From positions 1 to 16,227 of the forward strand of contig JADGRN010000014.1 in NCBI GenBank assembly GCA_017880825.1: a stretch of 16,227 bases of DNA, written 5' to 3'. The translations under genes were made by a program, and so were the position numbers. The DNA comes from Methylophilaceae bacterium. Its GTDB lineage: Bacteria > Pseudomonadota > Gammaproteobacteria > Burkholderiales > Methylophilaceae. Below the pieces are notes generated by a model. The model was not told the origin of the DNA and did no database searches. It saw nothing but the letters and a program-made list of their open reading frames with translations. Below, in pieces: positions 1-7,574 of the stretch (its first letter is position 1; each line of letters starts with the position of its first letter).

Positions 1-283
1 TAGCGTTATAAGCTTCACGCAGTTCCGGGCTGTTGACCACAGCATTCATGTGCGACACCTGCGACCATGCGCGCGAGATGTGCTCCTCCAGGTCTTCCAG
101 CCGACTGGCAAAGTTATCCCAGGTCGGCGGATGGCTGTCTGTGCCAAGCTTTTGCAGCAATACGCGCCCGTCACCCAGTAATTTGTCGATGGCAGGAGTG
201 ACATGGCTGGCCTGCACCTGGTCAAATTTCGGTAGACCAGAGAAATCCAGCAGAGGGTTGTCGGATAGCAGGTTTTGTATCAC
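1..283 (-). CDS. prlC: Oligopeptidase A (M3 family zinc peptidase), N-terminal part
   Basis: The first 94 codons of a gene that continues past the left edge. The translation starts MIQNLLSDNPLLDF and contains PTWDNFASRLEDLEEHISR followed by AWSQVSHMNAVVNSPELREA, the characteristic N-terminal region of PrlC/OpdA. In the family this is a cytosolic metallopeptidase that degrades short peptides, including cleaved signal peptides. The HEFGH-type zinc site lies near the C-terminus and is outside the window, so catalytic integrity cannot be judged. The start chosen is GTG at 283, because AAGGAA stands 9 nt upstream. An in-frame TTG at 292 directly abuts that AAGGAA and is less likely. It follows the DUF4870 gene after 13 bp and is probably co-transcribed with it. 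Confidence 0.88.
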   Translation of the reverse strand, partial: MIQNLLSDNPLLDFSGLPKFDQVQASHVTPAIDKLLGDGRVLLQKLGTDSHPPTWDNFASRLEDLEEHISRAWSQVSHMNAVVNSPELREAYNA

Positions 284-296
284 GGGGTTCAATTCC

Positions 297-626
297 TTAA
301 TTAATCAATCTTAAAGCAAATGGGTAACGATAGCTTTCGCCTTTGCTGGCAGCCACGGCAGCCATGATGCTGAAAATAATGTTGGCAAGCCAGAGTACGC
401 CTATCAGCACAAATCCAATCAGAATAAAAGCCAGTATCCAGCTAATGAAGTAGGCAATCATCAGCGTGATCTGGAAATTCAGCGCTTCGCGCGCATTTTC
501 TCCAATATAGGCACTGTCATCTTTCTTCAGCAGCCAGACGATTAGTCCAGGCAAAAAACTGAACAGGATGCCACCGAGATGGGTGAGTACCACTATGTTT
601 TTATCATCTGAGCTGATATCGGCCAT
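297..626 (-). CDS. DUF4870 family small membrane protein
   Basis: A 109-residue protein with the DUF4870 (Tic20-like) pattern. A short polar N-terminus leads into a first hydrophobic segment (about residues 10-33, LTHLGGILFSFLPGLIVWLL), then a charged stretch with the family motif ENAREALNFQ (about 43-52). A long hydrophobic region follows (about 53-92, probably two membrane passes), then a short tail with YPFALRLI. The biochemical function of the family is not known. A strong Shine-Dalgarno, AAGGGGAA at 633-640, stands 6 nt before the ATG. It lies 17 bp after ptsI and 13 bp before prlC on the same strand, so it can be read from the same transcript, though it has no known link to the phosphotransferase system. 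Confidence 0.88.
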   Translation of the reverse strand: MADISSDDKNIVVLTHLGGILFSFLPGLIVWLLKKDDSAYIGENAREALNFQITLMIAYFISWILAFILIGFVLIGVLWLANIIFSIMAAVAASKGESYRYPFALRLIN

Positions 627-643
627 GACATGTTCCCCTTAAA

Positions 644-2368
644 TTAAAGATTGAGTTTTTGCAGCAAAGGTTCAATTTTATCAATATCCTGAATGCTGAG
701 AATTTTGCGTACGTCCAGCGTTAGCTTGGGCAGACTGCTTTGCAACACCTGGCGCTTGACCGCCAGTACATGTGCCGGATGCATGGAAAACTGGCGCAAT
801 CCAAAACCCAGCAATAGACGGGTGAGTCTGGCATCGCCAGCCATTTCACCACACACCGAAATCGGCTTGCCAGCCTTGATGCAGGCACGGATGGTCATTT
901 CCACCAATTGCAATACCGCAGGATGCAGCGGGCTGTAGAGGTGCGCCACCGTTTCGTCGGTGCGGTCAATGGCCAGCGTATATTGAATCAAGTCGTTGGT
1001 GCCGATGGAGAGAAAATCCAGTTGCTTGGCAAAGGCTTCGGCATTCAAGGCAGCGGCGGGTACTTCAATCATGCCACCGACCTGGATATGCTCATCAAAA
1101 AGTATATTTTCCCTGCGCAAGCTTTGCTTGGCACGGTCCAGCATCAGGTAGGCCTGCCGCAGTTCAGATAACGTCGACAGCATCGGGATCAGAATCTTGA
1201 TGTTACCGTAATGCGAGGCGCGCAGGATGGCACGCAACTGCGTGTGGAATACCTGCGGCTCCGCCAGGCACAGGCGAATGGCGCGCAGGCCAAGCGCCGG
1301 GTTGGCGCAGCTGCGTGCGGTATCGGGATTGGCCTGCTTGTCTGCACCTAGGTCCAGGGTGCGTATAGTCACGGGTAGACCTTTCATGGCTTCTGCCACT
1401 TTGCGGTAAGCCTTGAACTGTTCTTCCTCACCAGGCGAGTCGCGCCGGTTCATGAACAGAAATTCGGTACGGTAGAGGCCAACACCGGTGGCCCCCGCGG
1501 CTTTGGCTTGTGCCACGTCTTCCGGAATTTCAATATTGGCGTACAACTCAATCACGGTGCCATCCAGTGTGACGGCTTTGGTCAGCTTGATGCGCTTGAG
1601 TTTTTGCTGTTCGAGTTCCCATCCTTCCTGGCGCAGTTTGTACTCGGACAAGGTGTCCTTGTCCGGATTGACGATGACCACGCCCTGGCTACCGTCAACG
1701 ATAATCAGCTCGTTATCACGGATCAGGTCGCGCGCATGATGCAGGGCGACGATGGAGGGGATATTCAGGCTGCGCGCCAGAATCGCCGTGTGTGAAGTGG
1801 CGCCACCGACATCGGTAATAAACGCTGCGAACCGGTGTTGTTTGAACTGGATCGCATCGGCAGGTGAGAGGTCGTGGGCTACTAAAATGATGGCGCTTTC
1901 CTGCTCTTTTAGTGCCACTTGGCTGGGGTGCCCGAGCAACACCTTGATCACGCGTTCGACGACTTGGACCACGTCCTGTTTGCGTTCGCGCAGATACTCG
2001 TCTTCGATTTCCTCGAATTGCGCGACCAAGTCATCCATCCGCTGCTTGAGCGCCCACTCGGCGTTGCACAGCTCGGCACGGATGATGTCCTTGGGAACTT
2101 CTGATAATGCTTTATCGGAGAGAATCATCAGATGGGTGCTGACGAAAGCGCCCATCTCAGCCGGCGCGCTTGCTGGCAACTGGCGACGTATGCTTTCCAG
2201 ATCAGCTTTTACAGTGACGATGGCCTGCTCAAAACGCAGTACTTCCTGCTCCAGCAAATGTTTGGGCAGTTGATAATGTGCCACCTCGAGCAGGGCATGC
2301 GAAACCAGATGGGCACGTCCGACGGCGATGCCGCTGGAGATGCCTACACCGTGCATGGTGAAGCTCAT
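644..2368 (-). CDS. ptsI: Phosphoenolpyruvate-protein phosphotransferase (PTS Enzyme I)
   Basis: Cytosolic Enzyme I, which takes phosphate from phosphoenolpyruvate onto a histidine and passes it to HPr. At 574 residues it has full family length. The phosphorylated histidine is H193 in GGATSHTAILAR. The PEP-binding TIM-barrel half has GLYRTEFLF (about 298-306), the metal/PEP region LSIGTNDLIQYTLAIDR (about 453-469) and the active-site cysteine C506 in SVCGEMAGD. The start ATG at 2368 gives MSFTMHGVGISSGIAVGRAH, which fits the family N-terminus, yet no clear Shine-Dalgarno precedes it. The 57 bp between ptsH and this start hold two extra copies of its ATGAGCTTC start sequence and two tiny ORFs, described separately. 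EI, HPr, a mannose-type EIIA and HprK lie side by side with no EIIB or EIIC gene in view, which suggests a regulatory phosphorelay. Confidence 0.97.
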   Translation of the reverse strand: MSFTMHGVGISSGIAVGRAHLVSHALLEVAHYQLPKHLLEQEVLRFEQAIVTVKADLESIRRQLPASAPAEMGAFVSTHLMILSDKALSEVPKDIIRAELCNAEWALKQRMDDLVAQFEEIEDEYLRERKQDVVQVVERVIKVLLGHPSQVALKEQESAIILVAHDLSPADAIQFKQHRFAAFITDVGGATSHTAILARSLNIPSIVALHHARDLIRDNELIIVDGSQGVVIVNPDKDTLSEYKLRQEGWELEQQKLKRIKLTKAVTLDGTVIELYANIEIPEDVAQAKAAGATGVGLYRTEFLFMNRRDSPGEEEQFKAYRKVAEAMKGLPVTIRTLDLGADKQANPDTARSCANPALGLRAIRLCLAEPQVFHTQLRAILRASHYGNIKILIPMLSTLSELRQAYLMLDRAKQSLRRENILFDEHIQVGGMIEVPAAALNAEAFAKQLDFLSIGTNDLIQYTLAIDRTDETVAHLYSPLHPAVLQLVEMTIRACIKAGKPISVCGEMAGDARLTRLLLGFGLRQFSMHPAHVLAVKRQVLQSSLPKLTLDVRKILSIQDIDKIEPLLQKLNL

Positions 2369-2400
2369 GGAGCGAAGCCCATTAAATAGTTGAAGCTCAT
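2365..2400 (-). other. Putative 11-codon leader ORF directly coupled to ptsI
   Basis: ATG at 2400 opens an ORF reading MSFNYLMGFAP and ending with TGA at 2367-2365. That TGA overlaps the ptsI ATG (2368-2366) as ATGA. Its first nine bases, ATGAGCTTC, equal those of ptsI. No Shine-Dalgarno precedes it, so it would depend on ribosomes finishing the previous leader ORF, whose stop overlaps this start in the same ATGA form. It may be a duplicated remnant of the ptsI start or a reinitiation relay. There is no homology evidence that the peptide has a function. Confidence 0.35.
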
Positions 2401-2429
2401 AGGATGGACAATCTAAAATCGAAGCTCAT
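2397..2429 (-). other. Putative 10-codon leader ORF overlapping the ptsH stop
   Basis: ATG at 2429 overlaps the ptsH stop TGA (2428-2426) as ATGA and opens an ORF reading MSFDFRLSIL, with stop TGA at 2399-2397. A good Shine-Dalgarno, GGAG at 2437-2440, lies 7 nt upstream inside the end of ptsH. Its opening ATGAGCTTC is identical to the true ptsI start 61 bp downstream, but in a different frame from ptsI. The simplest reading is that this was the ancestral ptsI start and that a local duplication pushed the current start downstream. Translation is possible but unproven. Confidence 0.38.
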
Positions 2430-2695
2430 TCAGGTTCTCCGAATCGATTGCCAATCAGTTCCGTCAGTGCCGTCATCGCTGGCGCTTCGTCATTACCAGC
2501 AGTCTCTAAGGTGAGCCTGCTGCCCTTGTTGGCCGCCAGCATCATCACGCCCATGATGCTTTTGGCATTGACTCTTCGGCCATTTTTTTCAATCCATATC
2601 TCGCTGCCAAACTGGCTGGCGGTTTGCGTGAGTTTGGTTGAGGCGCGTGCGTGCAGCCCGAGTTTGTTGATAATTTCCACTTCCTGCTTAATCAT
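2426..2695 (-). CDS. ptsH: Phosphocarrier protein HPr
   Basis: An 89-residue HPr, which accepts phosphate from Enzyme I and hands it to EIIA. The active-site histidine is H15 in KLGLHARAS, and the regulatory serine is S46 in NAKSIMGVMML, both at canonical positions. S46 is the residue that HPr kinase/phosphorylase modifies, and hprK lies a few genes upstream, so both phosphorylation routes are encoded here. The start chosen is ATG at 2695 (MIKQEVEIINKLGL); an open reading frame reaches 12 codons further upstream, but HPr proteins do not have that extension. The start overlaps the end of the EIIA gene by 8 bp. GAGGAG lies about 13 nt upstream, rather far, so coupling to EIIA translation is likely. 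Confidence 0.95.
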   Translation of the reverse strand: MIKQEVEIINKLGLHARASTKLTQTASQFGSEIWIEKNGRRVNAKSIMGVMMLAANKGSRLTLETAGNDEAPAMTALTELIGNRFGEPE

Positions 2696-3095
2696 GGCGC
2701 TTGCATGACTCCTCGCTAAATTGAACAACACCTTCGTGACCGCCGCTGAGGGCTTTTTCGATCAGGGTATCCATAGCTTCGTTGCGATAAGTAAGCGCTC
2801 GTACCAGCATGGGTAGGCTGACGCCTGCCATGCCTTCAACATGGCCGTGCTCCAGCAATTTACAGGCAAGATTGCACGGCGTGGCGCCATAGATGTCCGA
2901 CAGGACCAGCACGCCGTCTCCCTGGTTCAATTCCTTGACCATCTGCTGCGCTTGCGGCAACAGCTTGGCAGGATCGTCATAGGTGCCGACGCCCAGTTGT
3001 CCGAGTAAGGGTGGGCGCGTGCCCATCACATGACTGGCGCAATGGATCAAGCTTTCGCCTAAGGTACCATGCGCAATAATAAGAATTCCTATCAT
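2688..3095 (-). CDS. PTS mannose-family EIIA component
   Basis: A 135-residue single-domain EIIA of the mannose/fructose family. Visible marks are the N-terminal strand ending in the phosphorylated histidine (MIGILIIAHG, H9), the LSDIYGATPCNLA segment (about 66-78) and GMAGVSLPMLVRAL (about 88-101). In the family this cytosolic domain takes phosphate from HPr and normally passes it to a sugar EIIB. No EIIB, EIIC or EIID gene is in the window, so here it is probably a terminal regulatory acceptor; its target is not known. The start has AGGA about 8 nt upstream. It follows rapZ after 64 bp and overlaps ptsH by 8 bp. Confidence 0.93.
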   Translation of the reverse strand: MIGILIIAHGTLGESLIHCASHVMGTRPPLLGQLGVGTYDDPAKLLPQAQQMVKELNQGDGVLVLSDIYGATPCNLACKLLEHGHVEGMAGVSLPMLVRALTYRNEAMDTLIEKALSGGHEGVVQFSEESCKRHD

Positions 3096-3159
3096 GGCAA
3101 CATCCTATCAATATCGATTTGGTTTTGCATAGAGCCAAGTCCAGATTCGGCCATGCACA

Positions 3160-3996
3160 TTATTCGAGTTCCCTGTGTCTGATCAGGACTTTGTAATGCT
3201 CCGCACGAAAATGTGCGGCCAGTGTTTCGGCTAAATATACCGAACGATGCTGGCCCCCAGTGCAGCCTATGGCTACCGTCAGATAGCTACGATTATCACG
3301 CACAAAGCTCGGCAACCAGCGCGCGACAAAGCCGCGTATGTCTTCAGCCATAGCATTTACTTCTTGCTGGCTTTCAAGAAAATCGATCACTGCCATATCA
3401 CGTCCAGTCAACGGGCGCAGATTGGGATCATAGTGCGGGTTGGGCAGGCAGCGCACATCGAATACCAGATCCGCATCCAGCGGGATGCCATGCTTGAAGC
3501 CGAAAGAGGCAAATAGCAGGGTAAGCCCGCTGTGTTCGAGTGAGACAAAATCCTTAACCCAGGAACGCAAGGTGTTGGCACTCAGATCGCTAGTGTCTAT
3601 GTGATGACCTAAATCTGCCAGTTGGCCAAGCAATTCACGTTCATAGCGGATGCTTTCCGCCAGCGTGGTGCTGCCATCGCTTAAAGGGTGGCGGCGGCGT
3701 GTTTCGCTGTAGCGCTTGACCAATGTCTCTACATTGGCTTCCAGAAACAATACCTGTACCGAAATACCCTGCGCTTTGAGTTGCTCAATGTTGGCGGGTA
3801 ACGCATCCAGCGCCGCACTTCGAGTGTCAATGCTGATCGCCACGCGCTCTTGGCTAACAGCACTCAAATGGTCGGAAATTTGCGGCAGCAGCGTTGCCGG
3901 CAAGTTATCGACGCAATAATAGCCACTGTCTTCCAGTGCCTTTAGCACGATGCTTTTGCCGGATCCAGACAACCCGGTGACGATGATCAGTTGCAT
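3160..3996 (-). CDS. rapZ: RNase adapter protein RapZ (YvcJ family nucleotide-binding protein)
   Basis: A 278-residue protein, close to the family length of about 284. The Walker A motif GLSGSGKS spans residues 8-15 and is followed by [19 protein letters not shown]. Near the C-terminus is the family hallmark [14 protein letters not shown] (about 252-265) and the conserved ending VLIRHREL. In enterobacteria RapZ binds small RNAs and guides RNase E to GlmZ, controlling amino-sugar synthesis; whether this holds here cannot be read from the sequence. Its ATG overlaps the hprK stop by one base (TGATG), so translation is coupled. rapZ lies in the -1 frame relative to hprK and a slippery A-rich heptamer stands just upstream, so a fused product is conceivable. 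Confidence 0.95.
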   Translation of the reverse strand: MQLIIVTGLSGSGKSIVLKALEDSGYYCVDNLPATLLPQISDHLSAVSQERVAISIDTRSAALDALPANIEQLKAQGISVQVLFLEANVETLVKRYSETRRRHPLSDGSTTLAESIRYERELLGQLADLGHHIDTSDLSANTLRSWVKDFVSLEHSGLTLLFASFGFKHGIPLDADLVFDVRCLPNPHYDPNLRPLTGRDMAVIDFLESQQEVNAMAEDIRGFVARWLPSFVRDNRSYLTVAIGCTGGQHRSVYLAETLAAHFRAEHYKVLIRHRELE

Positions 3997-4001
3997 CAGT
4001 C
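3979..4001 (-). promoter_or_regulatory. Potential stem-loop over the hprK stop / rapZ start
   Basis: On the coding strand GACTGATG (4001-3994) can pair with CATCGTC (3985-3979), giving 7 base pairs with one bulged T and an 8-nt loop. The stem covers the TGATG stop/start overlap. It begins 9 nt after the slippery heptamer at 4011-4017, within the spacing usual for -1 frameshift stimulators. The stem is modest, with four G-C pairs, and may be chance. It could equally serve only to make rapZ translation depend on hprK translation. Confidence 0.3.
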
Positions 4002-4958
4002 GAATGGCTTGTTTTTTTTCAAGCCGCGGTTCATTTCTCGGTTTTGTCGCTGCATAAACTGGCGCGTGCCATTGATGCCGCGCAGCAGCAGCATGTAGTT
4101 ACGCACCGCGACTTCTACCAGTACGGCGATATTGCGCCCAGCCGCTATCGGTATGATGACTTTAGGTATTTTAACGCTGAGGACCTTTTCAAAATATGAC
4201 TTAATCTTGAGTCGATCCAGCAATTGCGGTGCTTGAGTATTGGCCATTTCAAGCTGTACGATCAGGTCCAGTGGCTTGGTCGGCTTCACTGCGTTATCGC
4301 CAAAAAGTTCGCGGATATTAAGAATGCCAAGACCGCGCACTTCCAGAAAATCTTGTAACAGGGCAGGGCAACGACCTTCCAGGCGCTCAGGCGAAATACG
4401 AAAGAAATCAATAACGTCGTCCGCGATCAGGCGATGCCCGCGTGAAATCAGTTCCAGCGCCAATTCGCTTTTACCAATCGCGGGGTCGCCCTTGATCAGC
4501 AGGCCAAAGCCCTGTACTTCCATGAATACCCCATGCAGGCTCGCCGATTCAGCTACCGCCTGCGCCAGATAATGGCTTAACAAGTCCATCAGCCGCGGGC
4601 TACGTTCTGGCGAAGCAAATAATGGCGTGTGATGTTGATCAGCTGCTTTTACCAGGGCCGCAGGCGATTCCTCACCATTAGCCACGATCACAGCCGCCAA
4701 GTCGGTCGAGAACAGGTTGGTGATAGCTGATTGTACCTCTCGCGGCTTCAAGCTGCGCAGATAATCCATCTCGGCGCAGCCCAGCACTTGAACACGATTG
4801 GGATGGACGAAATTGAGATGGCCAATCAACGCCAGCGAGGGTTTGGTGACTGCCTCGCTGGTGAGCAGGTTGTCACCCCCATCGAGGCCCGCTATCCATT
4901 TTAGCTTGAGCTTACGGCGGGTATCTTGGTAAAGCTGGGCGACGCTGATTTCGGCCAT
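3996..4958 (-). CDS. hprK: HPr kinase/phosphorylase
   Basis: A 320-residue bifunctional enzyme that phosphorylates HPr on Ser46 with ATP and also removes that phosphate. The N-terminal domain covers roughly residues 1-130. The C-terminal kinase domain has the catalytic histidine H142 (SLHGVFM), Walker A GDPAIGKS (157-164), the acidic RLIADD segment (176-181) and the HprK signature [15 protein letters not shown] (206-220). The start chosen is ATG at 4958 ([10 protein letters not shown]), with AAGG 8 nt upstream. A GTG at 4985 would add 9 residues and is less family-like. The gene takes the place between hpf and rapZ that ptsN holds in enterobacteria. A run of eight A on the coding strand (4019-4012) sits five codons before the stop. 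Confidence 0.96.
   Translation of the reverse strand: MAEISVAQLYQDTRRKLKLKWIAGLDGGDNLLTSEAVTKPSLALIGHLNFVHPNRVQVLGCAEMDYLRSLKPREVQSAITNLFSTDLAAVIVANGEESPAALVKAADQHHTPLFASPERSPRLMDLLSHYLAQAVAESASLHGVFMEVQGFGLLIKGDPAIGKSELALELISRGHRLIADDVIDFFRISPERLEGRCPALLQDFLEVRGLGILNIRELFGDNAVKPTKPLDLIVQLEMANTQAPQLLDRLKIKSYFEKVLSVKIPKVIIPIAAGRNIAVLVEVAVRNYMLLLRGINGTRQFMQRQNREMNRGLKKNKPFD
4011..4017 (-). other. Slippery heptamer A AAA AAC near the end of hprK (possible -1 frameshift site)
   Basis: The hprK codons here are TTG AAA AAA AAC AAG. The last A of the first lysine codon plus AAA AAC gives the X XXY YYZ form in the correct frame. A -1 slip would continue CAA GCC ATT CGA CTG ATG CAA, with no stop, directly into the rapZ frame and give an HprK-RapZ fusion. 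A possible stem-loop begins 9 nt downstream. No Shine-Dalgarno-like stimulator is evident at the usual distance upstream. AAAAAAC is a weaker site in Escherichia coli than AAAAAAG. The run of eight A might also permit RNA polymerase slippage; one extra A in the RNA gives the same fusion frame. Confidence 0.35.
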
Positions 4959-5003
4959 GATGAAAACCTTGCTGAGACGTTGCACTTACTTCAATTGAAT
5001 GCT

Positions 5004-5330
5004 TTATTCGCTGGCCTGATGCTTCAAGGCGCCATTCGCTTTGTGATGGTCGCCCTGCTTTTCTTTGTGCTTCAGCACTTGGCGATCCAGCTTGTCAGCC
5101 AGCAGATCAATCGCGCTATACATATTTTCGTCAGTACACGCGACGTGCAGATCATTACCCGGCACATGCAAGGTCGCTTCGACCTTGTGGATCAGTTTCT
5201 CCACAGACAAAGTCATTTTTACATCAATTACATGATCGAAGTGATTGGTGACCCGCTCCAGCTTGCTTTGCAAATACTCGCGTAAGGCTGGCGTGACTTC
5301 CAGGTGGTGGCCGGTTAAATGCAGGTTCAT
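5004..5330 (-). CDS. hpf: Ribosome hibernation promoting factor, short form (HPF/YhbH)
   Basis: A 108-residue protein with the single HPF/RaiA domain: MNLHLTGHHLEVTPALREYL at the N-terminus, the RVTNHFDHVIDVKMTLSVEK stretch, then the HVACTDENMYSAIDLLADKLDRQVLKHKEK helix. The lysine/histidine-rich tail (about 88-108) is short, and the C-terminal dimerisation domain of long HPF is absent. In the family it binds the 30S decoding region and helps form inactive 100S ribosomes in stationary phase. The start is well supported by AAGGAGA 5 nt upstream. It follows rpoN after 27 bp, the usual place for hpf in gamma- and betaproteobacteria. Confidence 0.95.
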   Translation of the reverse strand: MNLHLTGHHLEVTPALREYLQSKLERVTNHFDHVIDVKMTLSVEKLIHKVEATLHVPGNDLHVACTDENMYSAIDLLADKLDRQVLKHKEKQGDHHKANGALKHQASE

Positions 5331-5335
5331 ATTTT

Positions 5336-5342
5336 TCTCCTT
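5336..5342 (-). promoter_or_regulatory. Strong ribosome binding site of hpf
   Basis: AAGGAGA on the minus strand, 5 nt before the hpf ATG. It is the best Shine-Dalgarno in the rpoN part of the cluster, where rpoN and lptB have almost none. This suggests that hpf is translated more efficiently than its upstream neighbours from a shared message. Confidence 0.75.
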
Positions 5343-5357
5343 GAGTTTATGCGCTTG

Positions 5358-6797
5358 TCATATTGACTTGCGCTGGTTGGCCGCGGGTATCTGCAGGGAC
5401 TCGCGATATTTTGCTATGGTACGTCGGGCGACAACGATGCCTTGTTTGCTCAAGACATCGGTAATCTGGTTGTCGGACAGCGGTTTTTTTGAGTTTTCTT
5501 CTCCGATCATCTGCTTGATCAGCGCACGTATGGCCGTGGCCGAGCAAGCGCCGCCGGACTCGGTGGCGACATGGCTGCCAAAGAAGTATTTGAGTTCATA
5601 CACGCCACGCGGTGTGAGCATGTACTTGCGCGTAGTAACCCGTGAAATGGTGGACTCATGCAGTTCAAGTTCTTCTGCAATTTCACGCAGAACCAGCGGG
5701 CGCATGGCGATTTCGCCGTGCTCAATGAAGTTGCGCTGACGGTCCACGATGGCTTGAGATACGCGCAGGATGGTAGAAAACCGCTGCTGGATGTTTTTGA
5801 TCATCCATTTGGCTTCCTGCATCTGGCTCATCAGATATTGGCTGGAGCTATCGCGATTGCGCTTGAGAATATTAGCGTAAAGCTGGTTGATACGCAGCTT
5901 GGGCACCACTTCATCATTCAGGCTGGCAACCCAGATGCCTTTGATTTTCTTTACGATAATTTCGTGCTGGATGTAGTGATCCGAGCTGATTTTCGAAAAC
6001 GTCGCACCAGGCCTCGGATTGAGTTGCGTGACCAGTTGTTGCACCATGCGCAGCGTAGCATCGTCGCAGTGCAATAGTCTGCGCAGCCTGGCATAATCGC
6101 GCGCCGCAAGCAGAGGCAGGTGCTGCTCGGCGACGCTGATGGCCAGTGCGCGATGCGGAGTCTCGGCAGGCATGGCCTGTAGTTGCAGCGACAGGCATTC
6201 CGCCAGATTGCGCGCGCCAACTCCCGGAGGATCAAGGTGTTGAATTAGCCTGAGTGCGGTTTGCAGCTCAATAGGGTCAACGCCGGAATCTTCCAGCAGC
6301 ATGGCTGCCAAGTCCTCCAGTGACTGTTCCAGATAGCCGTCGTCATTAATGGCATCAACCAGCAACATGGCCAGCGCCTGGTCACGCTGCGATGAATGCA
6401 TGAGTTTGATCTGATCGCGCAGGTGTTCACGCAGTGTGATGGGGGCTGATTCCTGAAAGCTGTAATCAGTGTCATCATCGCTGCCTGCCGTGTTCTCTTC
6501 CCAGCGCGAGCTATTGGTGGATTCAAAATAATCCTCACCTAGCTCGCCTTGCTGCGGGTTTTCATCTTGCACTGGTGCCGAGGTTTCCTGCGGTGTGTTG
6601 AAGGGCGCAAAGCCGTCCAGATTATCCAGGCCAGTTTCGTTTTTATCGGCACGTTCCAGCAGTGGATTTTCCTGCAGCAGGGTTTCCAGCTCTTGGTTTA
6701 GTTCCTGCGTCGAGAGCTGCAGCAAACGGATAGACTGTTGCAGTTGTGGTGTTAGCGCGAGGTGTTGCGAAAATTTGAGTTGTAGGCTTTGTTTCAT
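5358..6797 (-). CDS. rpoN: RNA polymerase sigma-54 factor RpoN
   Basis: A 479-residue sigma-54. Region I is the glutamine/leucine-rich N-terminus (MKQSLQLKFSQHLALTPQLQ and on to LLQENPLLE, about 1-48) that contacts enhancer-binding activators. An acidic, low-complexity linker follows (about 49-115), then the core-binding domain (about 120-310). The helix-turn-helix region includes LREIAEELELHESTISRVTTRK, and the RpoN box ARRTIAKYRE is at 457-466, near the C-terminus. It directs transcription from -24/-12 promoters and needs AAA+ activators. It lies between lptB (24 bp) and hpf (27 bp). No clear Shine-Dalgarno precedes the ATG. A sigma-54-like promoter is present in this same window at 10541-10554. 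Confidence 0.97.
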   Translation of the reverse strand: MKQSLQLKFSQHLALTPQLQQSIRLLQLSTQELNQELETLLQENPLLERADKNETGLDNLDGFAPFNTPQETSAPVQDENPQQGELGEDYFESTNSSRWEENTAGSDDDTDYSFQESAPITLREHLRDQIKLMHSSQRDQALAMLLVDAINDDGYLEQSLEDLAAMLLEDSGVDPIELQTALRLIQHLDPPGVGARNLAECLSLQLQAMPAETPHRALAISVAEQHLPLLAARDYARLRRLLHCDDATLRMVQQLVTQLNPRPGATFSKISSDHYIQHEIIVKKIKGIWVASLNDEVVPKLRINQLYANILKRNRDSSSQYLMSQMQEAKWMIKNIQQRFSTILRVSQAIVDRQRNFIEHGEIAMRPLVLREIAEELELHESTISRVTTRKYMLTPRGVYELKYFFGSHVATESGGACSATAIRALIKQMIGEENSKKPLSDNQITDVLSKQGIVVARRTIAKYRESLQIPAANQRKSI

Positions 6798-6821
6798 GGC
6801 GTGTTACGCTGCCGATTAAGG

Positions 6822-7544
6822 CTAGAGGCGGAAATCCTTGCCGAGATAAACTTCTCTTACATCGTCATTGTAGATGATTTCTTCCGGACGTCCAGCGGCG
6901 AATACATGCCCCTCATTGACAATGTAAGCGCGGTCGCAAATACCCAGGGTTTCGCGTACATTATGGTCGGTGATCAATACCCCAATATTGCGTCCGGAAA
7001 GGAAACGGATGATTTTCTGGATATCCAGTACGGCAATCGGATCAATGCCGGCGAAAGGTTCATCCAGCAGGATAAAACGCGGGTTGGTCGCCAGACATCT
7101 TGCAATTTCGACGCGGCGGCGCTCACCACCTGACAGGCTGACTGCAGGGTTGTTGCGCAAATGCGAAATGTGTAAATCCTGCAATAGTGTTTCCAGCCGC
7201 TCAGTCATTTGTTCCGGCGTCAATTTTTGCAGCTCCAGAATTGCCATGATATTTTCCGCTACCGTCAGCTTGCGGAAGATGGAAGGCTCCTGCGGCAGAT
7301 AGGAAAGGCCGAGCCGCGCCCGGCGGTGCATTGGCAAGTGACTCAAATCCTTGTCGTCGAGCAAAATACGCCCGCCATCAAGCGGTACCAGCCCTACCAT
7401 CATGTAAAAGCAGGTAGTTTTGCCTGCACCATTTGGGCCCAGCAAACCAACCACTTCACCGCTGCTGATTTGCAGGGAAATATCCTGCACCACAGTGCGA
7501 GCTTTATATTTCTTGCGCAGACTTTCGACTCTGAGCTCACTCAT
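6822..7544 (-). CDS. lptB: Lipopolysaccharide export ABC transporter ATP-binding protein LptB
   Basis: A 240-residue cytosolic ATPase that powers LPS extraction from the inner membrane together with LptF/LptG. All ABC motifs are present: Walker A GPNGAGKT (36-43), Q-loop Q85 in YLPQEPSIF, signature LSGGE (137-141), Walker B FILLDEPF (157-164) and the switch histidine H194 in ITDHNV. The ending [11 protein letters not shown] is typical of LptB. The start chosen is ATG at 7544 (MSELRVESL); a GTG at 7568 would add 8 residues but has no better ribosome binding site. The sequence before the ATG is an A-rich run without a Shine-Dalgarno, so translation may depend on coupling with lptA, 30 bp upstream. 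Confidence 0.96.
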   Translation of the reverse strand: MSELRVESLRKKYKARTVVQDISLQISSGEVVGLLGPNGAGKTTCFYMMVGLVPLDGGRILLDDKDLSHLPMHRRARLGLSYLPQEPSIFRKLTVAENIMAILELQKLTPEQMTERLETLLQDLHISHLRNNPAVSLSGGERRRVEIARCLATNPRFILLDEPFAGIDPIAVLDIQKIIRFLSGRNIGVLITDHNVRETLGICDRAYIVNEGHVFAAGRPEEIIYNDDVREVYLGKDFRL

Positions 7545-7574
7545 TTTTTGTAACGCACGGTGCAACACACAACA

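Noticed and set aside
1752..2273. A 173-codon open reading frame on the plus strand opposite ptsI.
   Set aside because: It is antisense to the intact ptsI gene, and the translation is rich in Ser, Arg and Cys, which is typical of a shadow frame.
4959..4985. GTG at 4985 as the hprK start.
   Set aside because: It adds nine residues not usual in the family, and the ATG at 4958 has AAGG at a good distance. It cannot be fully excluded.
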